Source: Myrmaecium sp. VS I D KN 1
Lineage: Eukaryota > Ascomycota > Dothideomycetes > Valsariales > Valsariaceae
Assembly (NCBI GenBank): GCA_019775845.1
Contig: JADQAV010000026.1
Coordinates: forward strand, 248,001 to 312,000
Reading direction: 5' to 3'
Length of the DNA: 64,000 bases
Shown here: piece after piece, positions 23,567-35,077 of the stretch
How positions within the stretch are numbered: the stretch's first letter is position 1
How the letters are laid out: every line of letters starts with the position of its first letter
The notes under the pieces: model-generated
Databases searched by the model: none
What the model was told of the DNA's origin: nothing
What the model saw: the letters and a program-made list of their open reading frames with translations, nothing else
Translations under genes and position numbers: made by a program

Positions 23567-25051
23567 TTAGGCGCCCTCGTCTCCTTCCGTAGCTACATCG
23601 CCTTCGCCCTCCTCGGCCTCCTCGGCCTCGAGGTCGTAGATTTCGATGTCATCCTCCTCCTCTCCCACCTCGCCCTCATCATTGTCCAGGGCCTCTTGCG
23701 CCTCCGCACCCTCCGCACCCTCTTCATCGAGATCGTCTCCGTCCACGTCTTCGGCCTCAACCGAAGAACTGCGCTCCACCGCGGCGGCCAAGTGTCGAGG
23801 CGCCCTGCCGCCGGCGCCGGGGGTGTCGAGATAGCCGAGCGACTCCAGGATGCGGCGCTGGGTGGCCCGGCTGTACGGGCCCTTGAGGCGGTGCTCGCGG
23901 CCGAGGCGGGCGGCCACGTCGGCGGGGATGTGGGGGAAGATCTGGTCGCAGTAGAAGTCCCACCAGCCCATCCAGACGCGGGCCTCGCGCCGGAGCCGGT
24001 CGTTGTACCGCTCCAGCTCCGTCACTTTCTCGATCAGCTCCCGCCGCGGCGGCAGCTCCTCCTCGATCAGCCGGAGGACCAGCGCGCTGACGCCCTCCGT
24101 GAGGAGCTCTTCCGAGGTCGGCTGCGCGGCCAGCTGGGCCTCCAGCGCCCCGACGCGCGTCCGGAGGTCCGCGATGACGGCGGGGTCGATCGGCGGCTGG
24201 TCCGGCTGGGAATTGATGTGGTCCTCGAGCTCCTCGAGCCGGGTGAGCAGGTCCTGCAGCTGCGCCGAGTTTACCTGCGAGGCCGAACCGCTTTGCGCGG
24301 GCTGTGAGGTTGATGCCCGCCCGGTGGATTGGTAGCCCGCCTCAAGGTTGTCCACCCGCTTCCCGATGCGCTCGAGGTTTCGATCGGTGATACACCGGAC
24401 CCACGCCGCCACGTCCTCGGGTTTCAACTTCCTCTGTTGCCCGACGTTCATGGAAATGCCCCATTGCTTATCCCGGTGCATCTGCCGGTCGACCTTCTTC
24501 CGATAGTCGCGCACGTCTTCCTCAGTTGGCAGCTGTTCGCCGTCGTCTTTCTTGTCCTCGCTCTTTTTCCTTCCGCCTTTGCCCTTGTCCTTGTCGCCGT
24601 CTCCTTCGTCATCATCGCCGTCATCGTCATCGGGGTCTCCAGGATCAGCTCCGGCAGCTGTCGCTTTGCCCCGTTGCTGTTTTTTGGCCGGCTTCTTGGA
24701 TGGTTGGTCTTCATCGTCTCCGTCGCTATCGGCCTTGCGCTTCCTTCCTCCAACGCCAGCCTTGCCACCACGGCCGGTTTTAGTGGTGGTGTCGGCGGCC
24801 GCCGACTGCGCACCTGATTTGCCCCTGCCAGGAGAGTGATCTCCTTCACTCTCTTCTTCAATCGAGATATCAACCGGTGCGGCTGGACCCTTCCCGCCGG
24901 ATGTTGCACGTCCGGCCGGACCTTTCCCTCCGGTCGTTGGGCGCCCACCCGGACCTTTCCCGCCTGTGGTCGGACGGCGGGTGTTCGGTCCTTTTCCACC
25001 AGTGGTCGGGTGGGCTTTGGTGGGCTCCACGGAAGCGGCACGTCGAGCCAT
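23567..25051 (-). CDS. Charged protein with histone H3-tail-like N-terminal repeats
   Basis: I do not recognise a family. One exon encodes 494 aa. After MARRAASVEPTKAHP come four copies of T-(T/S)-G-G-K-G-P (residues 16-56), three preceded by R-P or R-A. This resembles the H3 tail segment ARKSTGGKAPR around Lys9 and Lys14. Next is a long Lys/Asp/Gly-rich disordered stretch with likely nuclear signals (GGRKRKADSDG, KKPAKKQQRGK). A more ordered central part has WVRCITDRNLERIGKRVDNL and heptad-like helices (residues about 205-330). A Trp/aromatic block, RVWMGWWDFYCDQIFPHIP, follows near residue 355. The last 70 residues are extremely acidic. This layout suggests a nuclear chromatin-associated protein, which is inference. 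The ATG is the first in frame and puts ARRA after Met removal, as H3 has ARTK. Confidence 0.75.
   Translation of the reverse strand: MARRAASVEPTKAHPTTGGKGPNTRRPTTGGKGPGGRPTTGGKGPAGRATSGGKGPAAPVDISIEEESEGDHSPGRGKSGAQSAAADTTTKTGRGGKAGVGGRKRKADSDGDDEDQPSKKPAKKQQRGKATAAGADPGDPDDDDGDDDEGDGDKDKGKGGRKKSEDKKDDGEQLPTEEDVRDYRKKVDRQMHRDKQWGISMNVGQQRKLKPEDVAAWVRCITDRNLERIGKRVDNLEAGYQSTGRASTSQPAQSGSASQVNSAQLQDLLTRLEELEDHINSQPDQPPIDPAVIADLRTRVGALEAQLAAQPTSEELLTEGVSALVLRLIEEELPPRRELIEKVTELERYNDRLRREARVWMGWWDFYCDQIFPHIPADVAARLGREHRLKGPYSRATQRRILESLGYLDTPGAGGRAPRHLAAAVERSSSVEAEDVDGDDLDEEGAEGAEAQEALDNDEGEVGEEEDDIEIYDLEAEEAEEGEGDVATEGDEGA
24884..25006 (-). repeat. Four-copy TTGGKGP repeat (H3-tail-like)
   Basis: Codons for residues 16-56 hold four heptapeptides TTGGKGP, TTGGKGP, TTGGKGP and TSGGKGP, spaced 11-12 residues apart. 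The DNA repeats are visible on the plus strand as recurring CGGACCTTTCC-like words with small differences between copies. Confidence 0.9.
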
Positions 25052-26725
25052 AACAAAAAATTGCTGGGTTTAGGTTCCTGGGTAACGTTGGTGCGGATGT
25101 GCCGTGATAGTTAGGTAGATGGTGATCGTCGACACCCAGTAGTGGTGAATCGTTCTTAACAGGGGGCCCATCCTCGCCCATCTTCTTAAAGATTTCATCG
25201 CGTCTTTGTTCCCGGATGCGGTAGAGATAGACGTTTCAAGTAGCCATTCATTAGTATGGACGCACGCGGATGTTACAACCCTGGGCCTCGAGTCCCTTTG
25301 TCATTCAGACAATGAACGCACAAGATTCGGTAATCGAGTAGCACCCAACATAGGCATCTCTTTCTTCTCACCGCGTACTGGAAGTCCGGGCTCGGTTTGG
25401 TATGCATTCCTGAGGGTGCGGCCTCAGCAGGAACAAAACACGTCTTCGTTCTGCCCTCTGCGCGCGGACGTCCCCTCTACTCTGCCCATTTTCCGGTTCC
25501 GGAAAGTCAATTGCAGTTCAAACTGTCCAATACTTCATCATCGACTGCCGCCCACCTGGATGATCTGCCTGGCCGGCTCGTCAGTTGCGCAGGAGACGAT
25601 TGGGGTGCGATAGTCCAGGGTTGCCGTGGTGCCTGAGGCGTGCACTGCACTCAGTGTGTCCTTGCTACGCGGCTGCGCCCCATGCCGACTTTCCCGCTTT
25701 ACCGAGGATGTTGCAGGCGGCAAGCAAGACGGATGCAAGTGATCGCTCTGGGTAGATGAATCCCCTCACTTGTAGCGTCCCCGACGCAGTCGTACGGGTG
25801 CACCCGACCGGCGGGTGTAATCAACTGTCCTCGCACGATGCGGACAGGAGACGTGCCGTCCCGATCTATCTCTAGTAACGTCGGCTCGGCCGAGGAGCCA
25901 TGGCATGGGATGGCATCTCATGTAAATCGTTGCCGCAAGGGAATCTTCCGGCCAGTCGCACTGTGGATAACTGAACTGATGTCAGCCGTGCTCGAGTCTT
26001 ATTTAGACCTCAGTGTGACTTTTCTTCGCGCTCGTACGTCTTCTCTCCGGTGTTGCGACCGCTTCTCCATCCCGCCTGTATATCTTTAGTCCTGAACTGA
26101 ACAGGCACGCTGCCAGCTATGGAAGCCTGACGAGATGAGCCCGACTTGTGAACGCGTGCCTGCATGCTTGCTGCGTACCGTTACACTCCCAACGGCCGGA
26201 GACCAGATGATCAGCGACCCACTTCTCCATGCTTGCACCGACAGGACTTGGGAGCGTCGGCGGCGGACGATCCTTGGAAGTGAACAGTGCTCCCCTTCAA
26301 GACCATCAAACGGTCGACCGCGGCCTCGTCACCCACTCGGTATCGGTGCTTTGGAAGCTGTGGTCCCCTCTTCCACCCCGATACGGAGACGGTCCTCGCC
26401 TCATGAAGCCGGGGAAGTCGTTTGGGCTTTTCCAATGGCAATCCTCGTCCTACCATTGCATGGACAGCGGATACCGTTGGCAGTTACCTCTCGGTCGCTA
26501 ACGTACCTGGGTTTGGTGCTCGGCAGAGATGCTTGACGGGAACTGGGCGATCCGGGCGGTGATCCATACTCGTCCCGAATTTGGCCACCCCAGAGCGGAG
26601 CAGTCAACCACTGTCCAGGATGTTTATAAATCGTCGTACTCCTCACCTTTCGGGGAAGGGATCCGTATCAATCTCAACCCTTTCCACTCCTGCATTCTGA
26701 ACTTCGTCTCTGCTGCCAAACAGAC
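25052..26725. other. Intergenic region, 1.67 kb
   Basis: The region lies between the H3-tail-like gene (-) and the P450 (+), so it should hold two divergent promoters. Short open frames in it (for example 25206-25613 and 26135-26536) have no recognisable domain, and no splice pattern joins them. A TATAAA lies at 26625-26630, about 100 bases before the P450 start. Confidence 0.55.
26625..26630 (+). promoter_or_regulatory. TATA-like box of the P450 gene
   Basis: TATAAA lies 96 bases upstream of the P450 ATG at 26726, in the context GTTTATAAATCG. Confidence 0.4.
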
Positions 26726-28532
26726 ATGTCTTTGCTCGACGGCCTCCTGTCCTCAGGGCCCCAAGGCTTGCTTAAAGCACTTGCAATCCTTGCGTTGTGG
26801 GTACGGTGCTCCGGATGGTGCACCCACTTAGCTTGTCGCTGATGGCTGTTCTCTTGACAGATCGCGCTGCATAGAATCTCCCTCATCACTTACAATATAT
26901 ACATTCATCCTTTGAAGCACATTCCTGGTCCACGCTTGGCAGTTGCAAGTTGTATCCCGTATGCATACCATCTCTACAAAGGAGACATGGTGCACTGGAA
27001 CCGGCGACTCCACGAAAAGTACGGAGATGTTGTGAGGGTAGCACCAAACGAAGTAAGATTTTCACTGCTTGAAAGACACGTGCGATGCCGAACGCGATAC
27101 GTGATTCCGAAATGCGGGAAAACGTATAAATGGCTGACACATTGTCCAGGTCTCCTTCATCACTGGAGAAACGGCCTTCCAGGACATCTACGGCTTCCGT
27201 ACCGGAAAGCACAAGACTCCTCCTTACCTCAAGGACCGAAACTGGTACAGCCCCCCGGTGAACAATACTCCGCACCTGATCATCGCAGATGAAGAGACGC
27301 ATTCCCGCTTCCGCCGATGCATATCCCATGGTTTTTCGGATAGAGCCCTCCGTGAACAGGAGCCTTTGATTCAATTCTATGTCAACCTTCTGATCGAAAA
27401 ACTCCGAGGCCAGGCGCAGGACAGTCCCGTCGGTGGTGTCGTCAACATGGTGCGTTGGTACAACTTCACGACCTTTGACATCATCGCCGACTTGGTATTC
27501 GGACAGTCTCTTGGATCTCTTGAAAGTGGAGAATATAACTTCATCATCGACATGGTCTTCAAAGCGATCAAGACAATCGGCTTCAATATAATCCTCAGAA
27601 GGTACCCGATCCTTGCAATTCTCACACGTAGGATGATTCCTCAGGATCTGCTGGAAAAGCGTGTAAGGTTCTTTAACTGGACCAAGGAGACGGTTGAAAA
27701 GCGAATTAATCTGGAGACGTCCAGGCCGGACATTATGGCATCCATTTTGCGGTTCAATGATGAGAAGGCCCTCTCAAGGGATGAAATCGACTCGAACGCC
27801 ACGCTCTTCCTGGTCGCGGGCAGCGAGACAACCGCGACCATGCTATCTGGCACCACATACGCACTGCTGAGGAGTCCAGACAAATATGAAAAGCTGGTCC
27901 AGGAAGTTAGAAGTGTGTTCAAGGATGACAGCGAAATCACAATTGAGAAGGTCTCCAAATTGAATTACCTACTCGCTGTTTGCTCTGAAGGTCTTAGGAT
28001 GTATCCGCCAATTCCCACTGGGTTCCCGCGAGTCGTCCCGAAAGGCGGCGATCACATTAGTGGATATTATCTTCCAGAAAGCGTAAGCTGCAGACCATTT
28101 CCTCTCGTTGAGCCTGGTAGCCTAGCAGCGATGTTAACCTACTAGACATCTACCTACGTCTCCCACTACGCGGCCTACCATTCCTCGCGGAATTTCGCTG
28201 AGCCCGACTCTTTCATACCAGAGAGATGGCTAGACGATGGCGATCCAATATTCGCGAATGACAAGCGCGCTGGGTTCCAGCCTTTCTCCTTCGGTCCGAG
28301 GAACTGCGTCGGCAAGAAGTGAGTTCCGCCGCCCAGAAAGTCGACATGGTGAGCTGATTCTTGATATAGCCTCGCTTATGCAGAGATGCGGTTGATCCTA
28401 GCCAAGGTGTTATTCCATTTTGATCTAGAGTTGGTGCATCCGGAGATGGACTGGTTTGCGGCAAATAGACACTACTCGCTCTGGGAGAAACCAGCCCTCA
28501 AGGTCCGGCTGAGGTCATTGCAGCGAACGTAA
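26726..28532 (+). CDS. Cytochrome P450 monooxygenase, isotrichodermin C-15 hydroxylase-like
   Basis: This is a haem-thiolate monooxygenase, probably held in the ER membrane by its N-terminal helix ([11 protein letters not shown] then [18 protein letters not shown]). Five exons, 26726-26800, 26861-27052, 27150-28082, 28146-28318 and 28370-28532, join in frame for about 511 aa, normal for the family. The proline hinge is KHIPGPRLA. The I-helix has AGSETT near residue 311. ExxR is E369-R372 (EGLR) and the haem loop is [11 protein letters not shown] with Cys454. The region [21 protein letters not shown] is typical of ascomycete P450s near CYP65/CYP68-type families; the exact family needs a database comparison. 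No polyketide synthase, NRPS, terpene cyclase or other tailoring gene lies nearby, so it appears to stand alone. All key motifs are intact. Confidence 0.92.
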
Positions 28533-29506
28533 TCAGCTCCAAGTAGGGAGAAGAACGGAGGATAGTGGTTGTTGCTTTGTGGTGATATCCAGAGTAACAT
28601 TGAGGGACTTAAACTGAGTCCTCTTTTGCGGAAGCTGGGGATTAACGATGTACAATGGACGAAAGGGTCCAGATTGATGCGAGAACGGTGTTCCTTGAGG
28701 GGTCATAGCATTGCGTGCAGTTTCAAAGAATAGTTGGACAAGCCTGCGCACTGTCGAGGTCTTCTCTCAAAGTGTCACAGCAGAGCGACCAGTGGTCATG
28801 CGCTGAGCCACTAAACTGAAGACAGCAACCGAGGACATGAACAAGACGAGGTTATAAAACTATATTGCTGATTTAGAATAACTGCTATATATAAGCTTAT
28901 AGCAGGGGCCCTGAATACTTACGGCCTTTCTTGAATATGCGCTCTCTTCAGCCTCCGTACGGGCCTCCACGAAAAGACGCCGAAGATTGGGTAGGTTCAA
29001 CGGCTACATGCGTTAATGAATAAGGCTTGGATATGACCCGTTCAGCGAAATACCATGATCAGAATCCCAGTTAGACCCTCTCAGAAAGCCAGTTCACGCT
29101 GTCGGAGCTAGAGCTTTCAAACCCAAGAGAGAGGTGGGATATCGTGGTGAGGAGTGTCGTACCGCTTGTAAGAGTAGAAGATGTAAGACCTGAGGACCTT
29201 GGAAATCCGGAGCCAAGCCCCGGTGATAACACGGGATGTCCGCAAGTAGCAGGGGGCTCTGGAGCACACCCCAAATCCAAAGGACACTCACCACATCTAA
29301 ACACCCCAGCCACTCCTTCAACTCTGTCTACCTCGAGCTGTATCACAACTTCTACGAGCGATTCCAGGGCACACTACAGCAGCAACATCACTCTCCCACA
29401 CGCGCCGCAAGCTTTCTCGGCCTGGTGTCGAGACAATTAGCGGGGTTCGCGAAGCTACCACGCGGGCCTGACAAGGCGTCGAATTCCTTGCGAGATAGTT
29501 CTGAAG
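28533..29506. other. Intergenic region, 974 bases
   Basis: I see no gene here. A short imperfect palindrome (CTGCTATA 28882-28889 and TATAGCAG 28898-28905, 8-base loop) lies in the AT-rich part. The right side should contain the AP-1 beta promoter. Confidence 0.55.
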
Positions 29507-32048
29507 ATGGCGGTCAATAGGATAAGAGGCGCTTTTGCTGTGCCTAAGAAGGGAGAGACGTTTGAGCTTAGAGCAGGCTTGGTGTAAGACACGCAGGGTT
29601 GGATGATAGTCTAGAACCGCGCTGACCATGCCCTTCCCTAGATCGCAATATGCATACGAACGGTGAGCGACGATGATGCCTATCATAAGGGAGTAAATAC
29701 TGATCATGATCCAGAAAGGAAGCTATACAAAAAACGATCCATGCGATGACGCTGGGGAAAGATGTCTCTTCCTTGTTTCCTGACGTACTTAAGAATATAG
29801 CGACGTCAGATCTCGACCAGAAGAAGCTGGTGTATCTATATTTGATGTATGCCGAACCGCCACCTAAGGATAGATTCGGTATTGACTTTGTTAGGAACTA
29901 TGCGAAATCGCATCCGGATCTCTGCATCCTCGCCGTAAACACATTTGTACAAGACTCCGAAGACCCAAACCCCCTTGTTCGCGCGCTAGCCATCCGAACC
30001 ATGGGCTGTATCCGTGTAGACAAGATGGTGGATTATATGGAGGAGCCATTGCGGAAGACTCTTAGGGACGAATCACCATATGTACGGAAAACAGCGGCAA
30101 TTTGCGTGGCGAAGCTCTTCGACCTCAATCCGCAGATGTGCATAGAGAACGGCTTTATCGAAACGCTACAGGAAATGGTGGGCGATCCGAACCCTATGGT
30201 TGTCGCGAACTCCGTTACCGCTCTCGTCGAAATCCACGAGTCCGCACCGCAGACGAAGGCGTTTGTTATAACTTCGGCCACGTTGAAGAAGATGCTCCTC
30301 GCTCTCAATGAGTGCACGGAGTGGGGCCGCGTCACAATCCTCACCTGTCTTGCGGATTACAAGGCCGCAGATGTCAAGGAAGCCGAACACATTTGCGAGC
30401 GGGTTTCCCCCCAGTTCCAGCACGTAAATCCGAGCGTCGTTCTAGCTGCTGTCAAGGTTGTCTTCTTGAATACCAAGGTCGTGGGTCCTGAACTTGCTAA
30501 ATCCTACCTCAAGAAGATGGCACCGCCGTTGGGTACGATCCTCTTCCTTGTTAACGAAGGCAGAGCTAACCTATCCAGTCACCCTTGTCTCGTCTGCTCC
30601 GGAAGTCCAGTATGTCGCTCTTCGAAACATTGACTTACTCCTCCAGAAACAGCCGGAGATTTTGAGTAAGGAGATGCGCGTCTTCTTCTGCAAGTACAAT
30701 GATCCACCGTATCTGAAACTTGAGAAGCTGGAAATCATGGTGCGGATAGCGAACGACAAGAACGCGGATCAGCTTCTCGCTGAGCTCAAGGAGTATGCAA
30801 TGGAGGTGGACATGGACTTTGTCCGGAGGGCTGTCAAAGCGATTGGCCAGGTTGCCATCAAGATCGAAAGCGCAAGCGAAAAGTGCGTCAACACGCTTCT
30901 AGATCTTATCGCTACCAAGGTCAATTACGTCGTGCAAGAAGCTATCGTGGTCATCAAAGATATTTTCCGGAAGTACCCTGGATATGAGGGCATCATCCCC
31001 ACATTATGTCAATGTATAGATGAGCTGGATGAGCCGAATGCACGAGGGGCCCTCATTTGGATTGTCGGTGAATATGCCGAAAAAATTAACAATGCCGGCG
31101 AGATACTCTCAGGCTTTGTCGAAGGGTTTAGCGAAGAATTTACTCAGGTCAGAATTATCAACTTTCTGTCGTCCAACTTCGAAAGCTGACCCTCTAGCAG
31201 ACTCAACTACAAATCCTCACTGCAGTTGTCAAGCTGTTCCTGAAGAAACCGGATCAATCGCAGGGACTCGTGCAGAAAGTCCTTCAAGAAGCTACCGCCA
31301 AAAACGACAATCCAGATGTTCGGGATCGTGCATATGTTTATTGGCGGCTGCTTTCTAGTGATCCCCAGGTCACAAAGAACGTCGTGCTGTCCGAGAAGCC
31401 GCCGATCACCTCAACCATCCACTCCTTACCACCCGCGTTACTCGAGCAATTACTTACCGAACTTTCCACGCTGGCTTCGGTTTACCACAAGCTACCAGAG
31501 ACGTTTTTGGGCCATGGTCGCTTCGGTGCGGAAGCCATGCAGAAGGCCGCTATCGAGTAAGCTTGTTCCGCATATACAATATATTGCAATTCGCGCTAAC
31601 GGATCGCAGGGAACAACAACAGATGGCCAGGGAAAATCCCATCGCCGCTGCCGCTGCTGCTGCCGCGGTGTCCGGAGGTACCTTGCCGCCGCAAAGCAAC
31701 GTCGAGAATCTGCTTGACATTGACTTCGATGGTGCTGCTCCGGCTTCCATGCAAAAAGAGCCAGTCTCGGGTACCTCTGGTTTGGAGGGTCTAGCCGGTA
31801 CACCACAACGAGTGGCGTCCCCTACCGCGAATGCACCCGCGGCAAGCAGCAACATGGAGGACCTTATGGGCATGTTCGGGAACGCGAACAACAATGCTCA
31901 TGCGCAGGCGCCAGCGAACAACGATTTGATGAATGGCTTTGCGTCGTTGGACCTGTCCGCCGGAAGTCAACCACCCCCGCCTGGTGAGCAGATGGCGAGT
32001 CCCGCCGGCGGCAAGAAGACGAATGAGGACCTTCTTGGTCTTTTCTAG
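29507..32048 (+). CDS. APL2: AP-1 complex subunit beta (beta-adaptin)
   Basis: This is the large subunit of the clathrin adaptor AP-1, acting in trafficking between the trans-Golgi and endosomes. Six exons, 29507-29583, 29642-29662 (21 bases), 29715-30532, 30579-31147, 31201-31556 and 31610-32048, give about 759 aa. The N-terminus [19 protein letters not shown] is typical of fungal AP-1 beta and argues against AP-2 beta. The adaptin HEAT-like trunk covers about residues 20-540, with conserved blocks such as [20 protein letters not shown] and [19 protein letters not shown]. The hinge holds a clathrin-box-like NLLDIDF, and the C-terminus ends EDLLGLF. There is no ear domain, as usual for fungal AP-1 beta. 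Vid27 follows 485 bases downstream on the same strand. Confidence 0.95.
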
Positions 32049-32533
32049 AGCTGTGATGTTTACTGTCATTTTGTGATTTGTTATTAGCGTTACTTGGGCA
32101 CCATAGTGGTTTCCATCGGCGGAGACACTGGGGCATGGTCTTTTTGGGTGGTGTACAAAAAGGAAAACGTGACAAAATGCTATTTGCATGAGACACGCAG
32201 ATGTCTATGAGCTTCCCAGAGTAGATAGTATGAATAATCAGCCATCACAAGTGGCCGTATACCATAGCGTGTTCGGTTTGCGGTCGCGGGTTGGGCGTGG
32301 GTGTTTGTTTTCCCCGGCAACAGCTAAGCGAAACACAGTTTGTGCCTGTGATGCAAGACTTGCTATTTAGAACCAAGGCAACCATACCCTGCCCGCATGT
32401 CTCAAACTGGCGCTTGAGCAGCCCAGTAGCTCCTGTTGCCCAGCCCATACTTTATGCAACGCCTGCAGCTTCCTCCCCCGCCACTAAAATACACCACTGC
32501 AACCGCACCGGTACGTTCGCCGTCAAAAGCAGC
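32049..32533. other. Intergenic region, 485 bases
   Basis: It holds the 3' flank of AP-1 beta and the Vid27 promoter. I see no gene or clear repeat. Confidence 0.6.
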
Positions 32534-35077
32534 ATGTTCATGATAAGGAACGGTATATGCCCCTCCTTCGCTTCTACCTCTGCCCCACCGCTTCACCCCA
32601 CGTCAACGATACTGACGACGTCTGTCTACAGTCAGCAAGTTCCTGTTCGGCGATAGTTCTAAAGAATCCATAATCGAGATCCCGCAAGGTCAACTTTACC
32701 TTGTCCGACCGCTTTCCGTCAAAGGCTACTCGGAGCTCATCTTCAAAGACGCCGCTGCCTCGATCCGACGCACCGGGCAGGAGTTTCAGTATCAGCTCGT
32801 AATCCAACGCGCATACGAAGAGGGTGAAGAGGAGCTCCTCGCAGAAGAAGACGGTGAGGAAGGCGATATCGAAGGTCTCGGACCAGAGAAAGACGAGAAG
32901 ACATTCTTGTTAGACGAAAGTCTACGGTTCCGTACCGACGTACGATCAACAGGCGAAAGGGTTTTCGCCTGGAAGGACCTTAGCGGCGACGAAGGCGACC
33001 TGTGGGAATTTGTCTGCGACTCTTCGGTCCAGTCAAGTACCATCGACTCATTTGAGCTCACCGCACTCCAGTGCCAGTACGAGAGGAAATATCGCAGAAG
33101 TCGTGATTACGCGACGGAAGCGGACCTGCGCGAGTTCGCTTTCACAGAAGCCACATCCCCAGCTGCCAGTCCGATAGCGAGTCACGCTTCTGCGTCCCTG
33201 ACCAACTCACCGCCATCAAGTCCTGCCAAATACTTCCCAAATACCGCGGACGAAGATATGACGAAGAAGGTTGTGCCAAAAGGCAAGGAGCCGGCCAAAA
33301 GTGCCAGCTCAGCTGTCGCTCCGCCATCAGCCGTTCGTCCAGAAGGAGAGGTCCTTGCCGAGGAAATTGCTGAGCTCCACATGTTCGACATCTCTACATG
33401 CGAGTTCAAGCTTCAGGACTCCACCGTTAGAGCTACTGTCACAGAGATTGGCAAATGGGAGTATTGGCTACAGATCACGGGTAAAGGCAGGGAATGGCTG
33501 GGTCAGCGGATTGTCCCGGAGATGAACCCCGTATGGAACTTCGAGTACCTTTCGTTTATCTTCAATCATTACACCGAAGATGGTTCGGCTTATTCCTGGC
33601 TTCTCCGCTTCAAGGAAGTGGAGGTTGAGGAAAGGTTCCAGGAAGGTGTGATGCAAGCGTTATGGGAGCATCTGAACGAGACGAAGTGGAACAAGGTGAA
33701 GGAAACTGAACGCGACTATGTCTTTGACGCGTTCCAGGACCTCCACATGGAAGATCATCCGGATGGGGAGGCGGAGGAGGAAGAAGCGGAAGAGGAGGAA
33801 GAGGAGGAAGATGACGACAGAAGGAGCGAGCATTACGACAGCGACGAGTCTGAGGATGATGTCGTGACTAGAGATGACGACGGTAATGTCAACTCCAAGC
33901 TCGCCGTTGGCTATAAGCATGACCGCTCGTTCGTCGTTCGGGGATCCAAGATTGGTGTTTTCAAGCATACACCAGACAACCGACTGGAGTTCTCCACAAA
34001 TATCTCCAAGGTCGCCACTCCGAAAGGCAAGCTATTCAGTCCAACCAAAGTTATGTTGCATCAGGAAGATAGCAATATGATCCTGCAGAATCCAGATAAT
34101 CCGCATGCCTTGTATCGCATGGACCTAGAGTACGGGAAGGTCGTGGATGAGTGGAATGTGCATGAGGATATTCCGATTACCGTGTTTGCTCCAGAAAAGG
34201 TCAGTACATCTCTATATCCGCTGCAAGTAACTTACTTACTGAATCACATTAGAAATTTTCCCAAATGACTGGCGAACAAACGTTCCTTGGGTTGTCTGGC
34301 AATTCCCTCTACAGGGTCGATCCACGTCTATCGGGGAACAAACTTGTGGAAGCGGAACTGAAGCAGTATGTTTCCAAGAACGACTTTTCAGCTGCCGCCA
34401 CCACCGAGAAGGGGTACATCGCAGTCGCTTCCAACAAGGGCGATATCCGCATGTTTGATCGCTTAGGGATCAACGCCAAAACCCACATACCTGCTCTTGG
34501 GGACCCTATTATCGGCTTGGATGTGTCTGCCGACGGTAAATGGGTATTGGCAACGACCAAGAACTACCTGCTCTTGATAGACGCCGAGCAAAAGGATGGC
34601 AAGAATGCCGGCAAGCTCGGGTTTGAGAAATCATTTGCTAAGGACTCCAAACCGCAACCGCGCCGCTTAGCTCTGACGCCCAGCCACGTTGCGCAGTTCA
34701 TGCATGAGACGAAAGCCCCCATTTCCTTCACACCTGCAACATTCAACACCGGTCTAGGCAGCGAGGAAACCACAATTATTACAGCAACTGGACCTTTCGT
34801 CGTAACATGGAGCTTGAAGAAGATCCTGGCAGGCCGCAAAGACCCCTACAGCATCAAACGCTATTCCGAGGATGTCAAAGCAGATAGTTTCCGTTTTGGC
34901 TCGGACAAGAACCTGATCGTCGCCTTGCCGAACGAGGTAAACATGGTGGCGAAACGGGCACTACAACGACCGACGAGGGAGAGCATCGCTTCGCCTTCGC
35001 GTGTCGGCTCGGGAAGGTTCAGCACTCCACGCAAGAGTTACCTTTCGAGGAACGATATAGTTGACAGTCCTTACTGA
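32534..35077 (+). CDS. VID27: Vid27 family protein
   Basis: Vid27 was named for vacuolar import and degradation in yeast; its molecular role is poorly defined. Three exons, 32534-32552, 32632-34199 and 34253-35077, give about 803 aa, the normal family length. The first exon codes only MFMIRN plus one base. Conserved N-terminal sequence follows: SKESIIEIPQGQLYLVRPLS, then a PH-like fold that includes FAWKDLSGDEGDLWEFVCD. The middle has a strongly acidic run (Glu/Asp at about 33765-33860). The C-terminal half is the beta-propeller-like Vid27 domain, with HDRSFVVRGSKIGVFKH, FLGLSGNSLYRVDPRLSG and GLDVSADGKWVLATTKNYL. The last about 40 residues are basic and Ser-rich. Everything expected for the family is present. 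Confidence 0.94.

Noticed and set aside
23294-24307. 337-codon plus-strand open frame opposite the H3-tail-like gene
   Set aside because: Composition is a mirror of the acidic minus-strand codons; no domain.
28882-28905. CTGCTATA/TATAGCAG inverted repeat in AT-rich intergenic DNA
   Set aside because: Arms of 8 bp in AT-rich sequence arise readily by chance; not followed by a T-run or linked to a gene feature.
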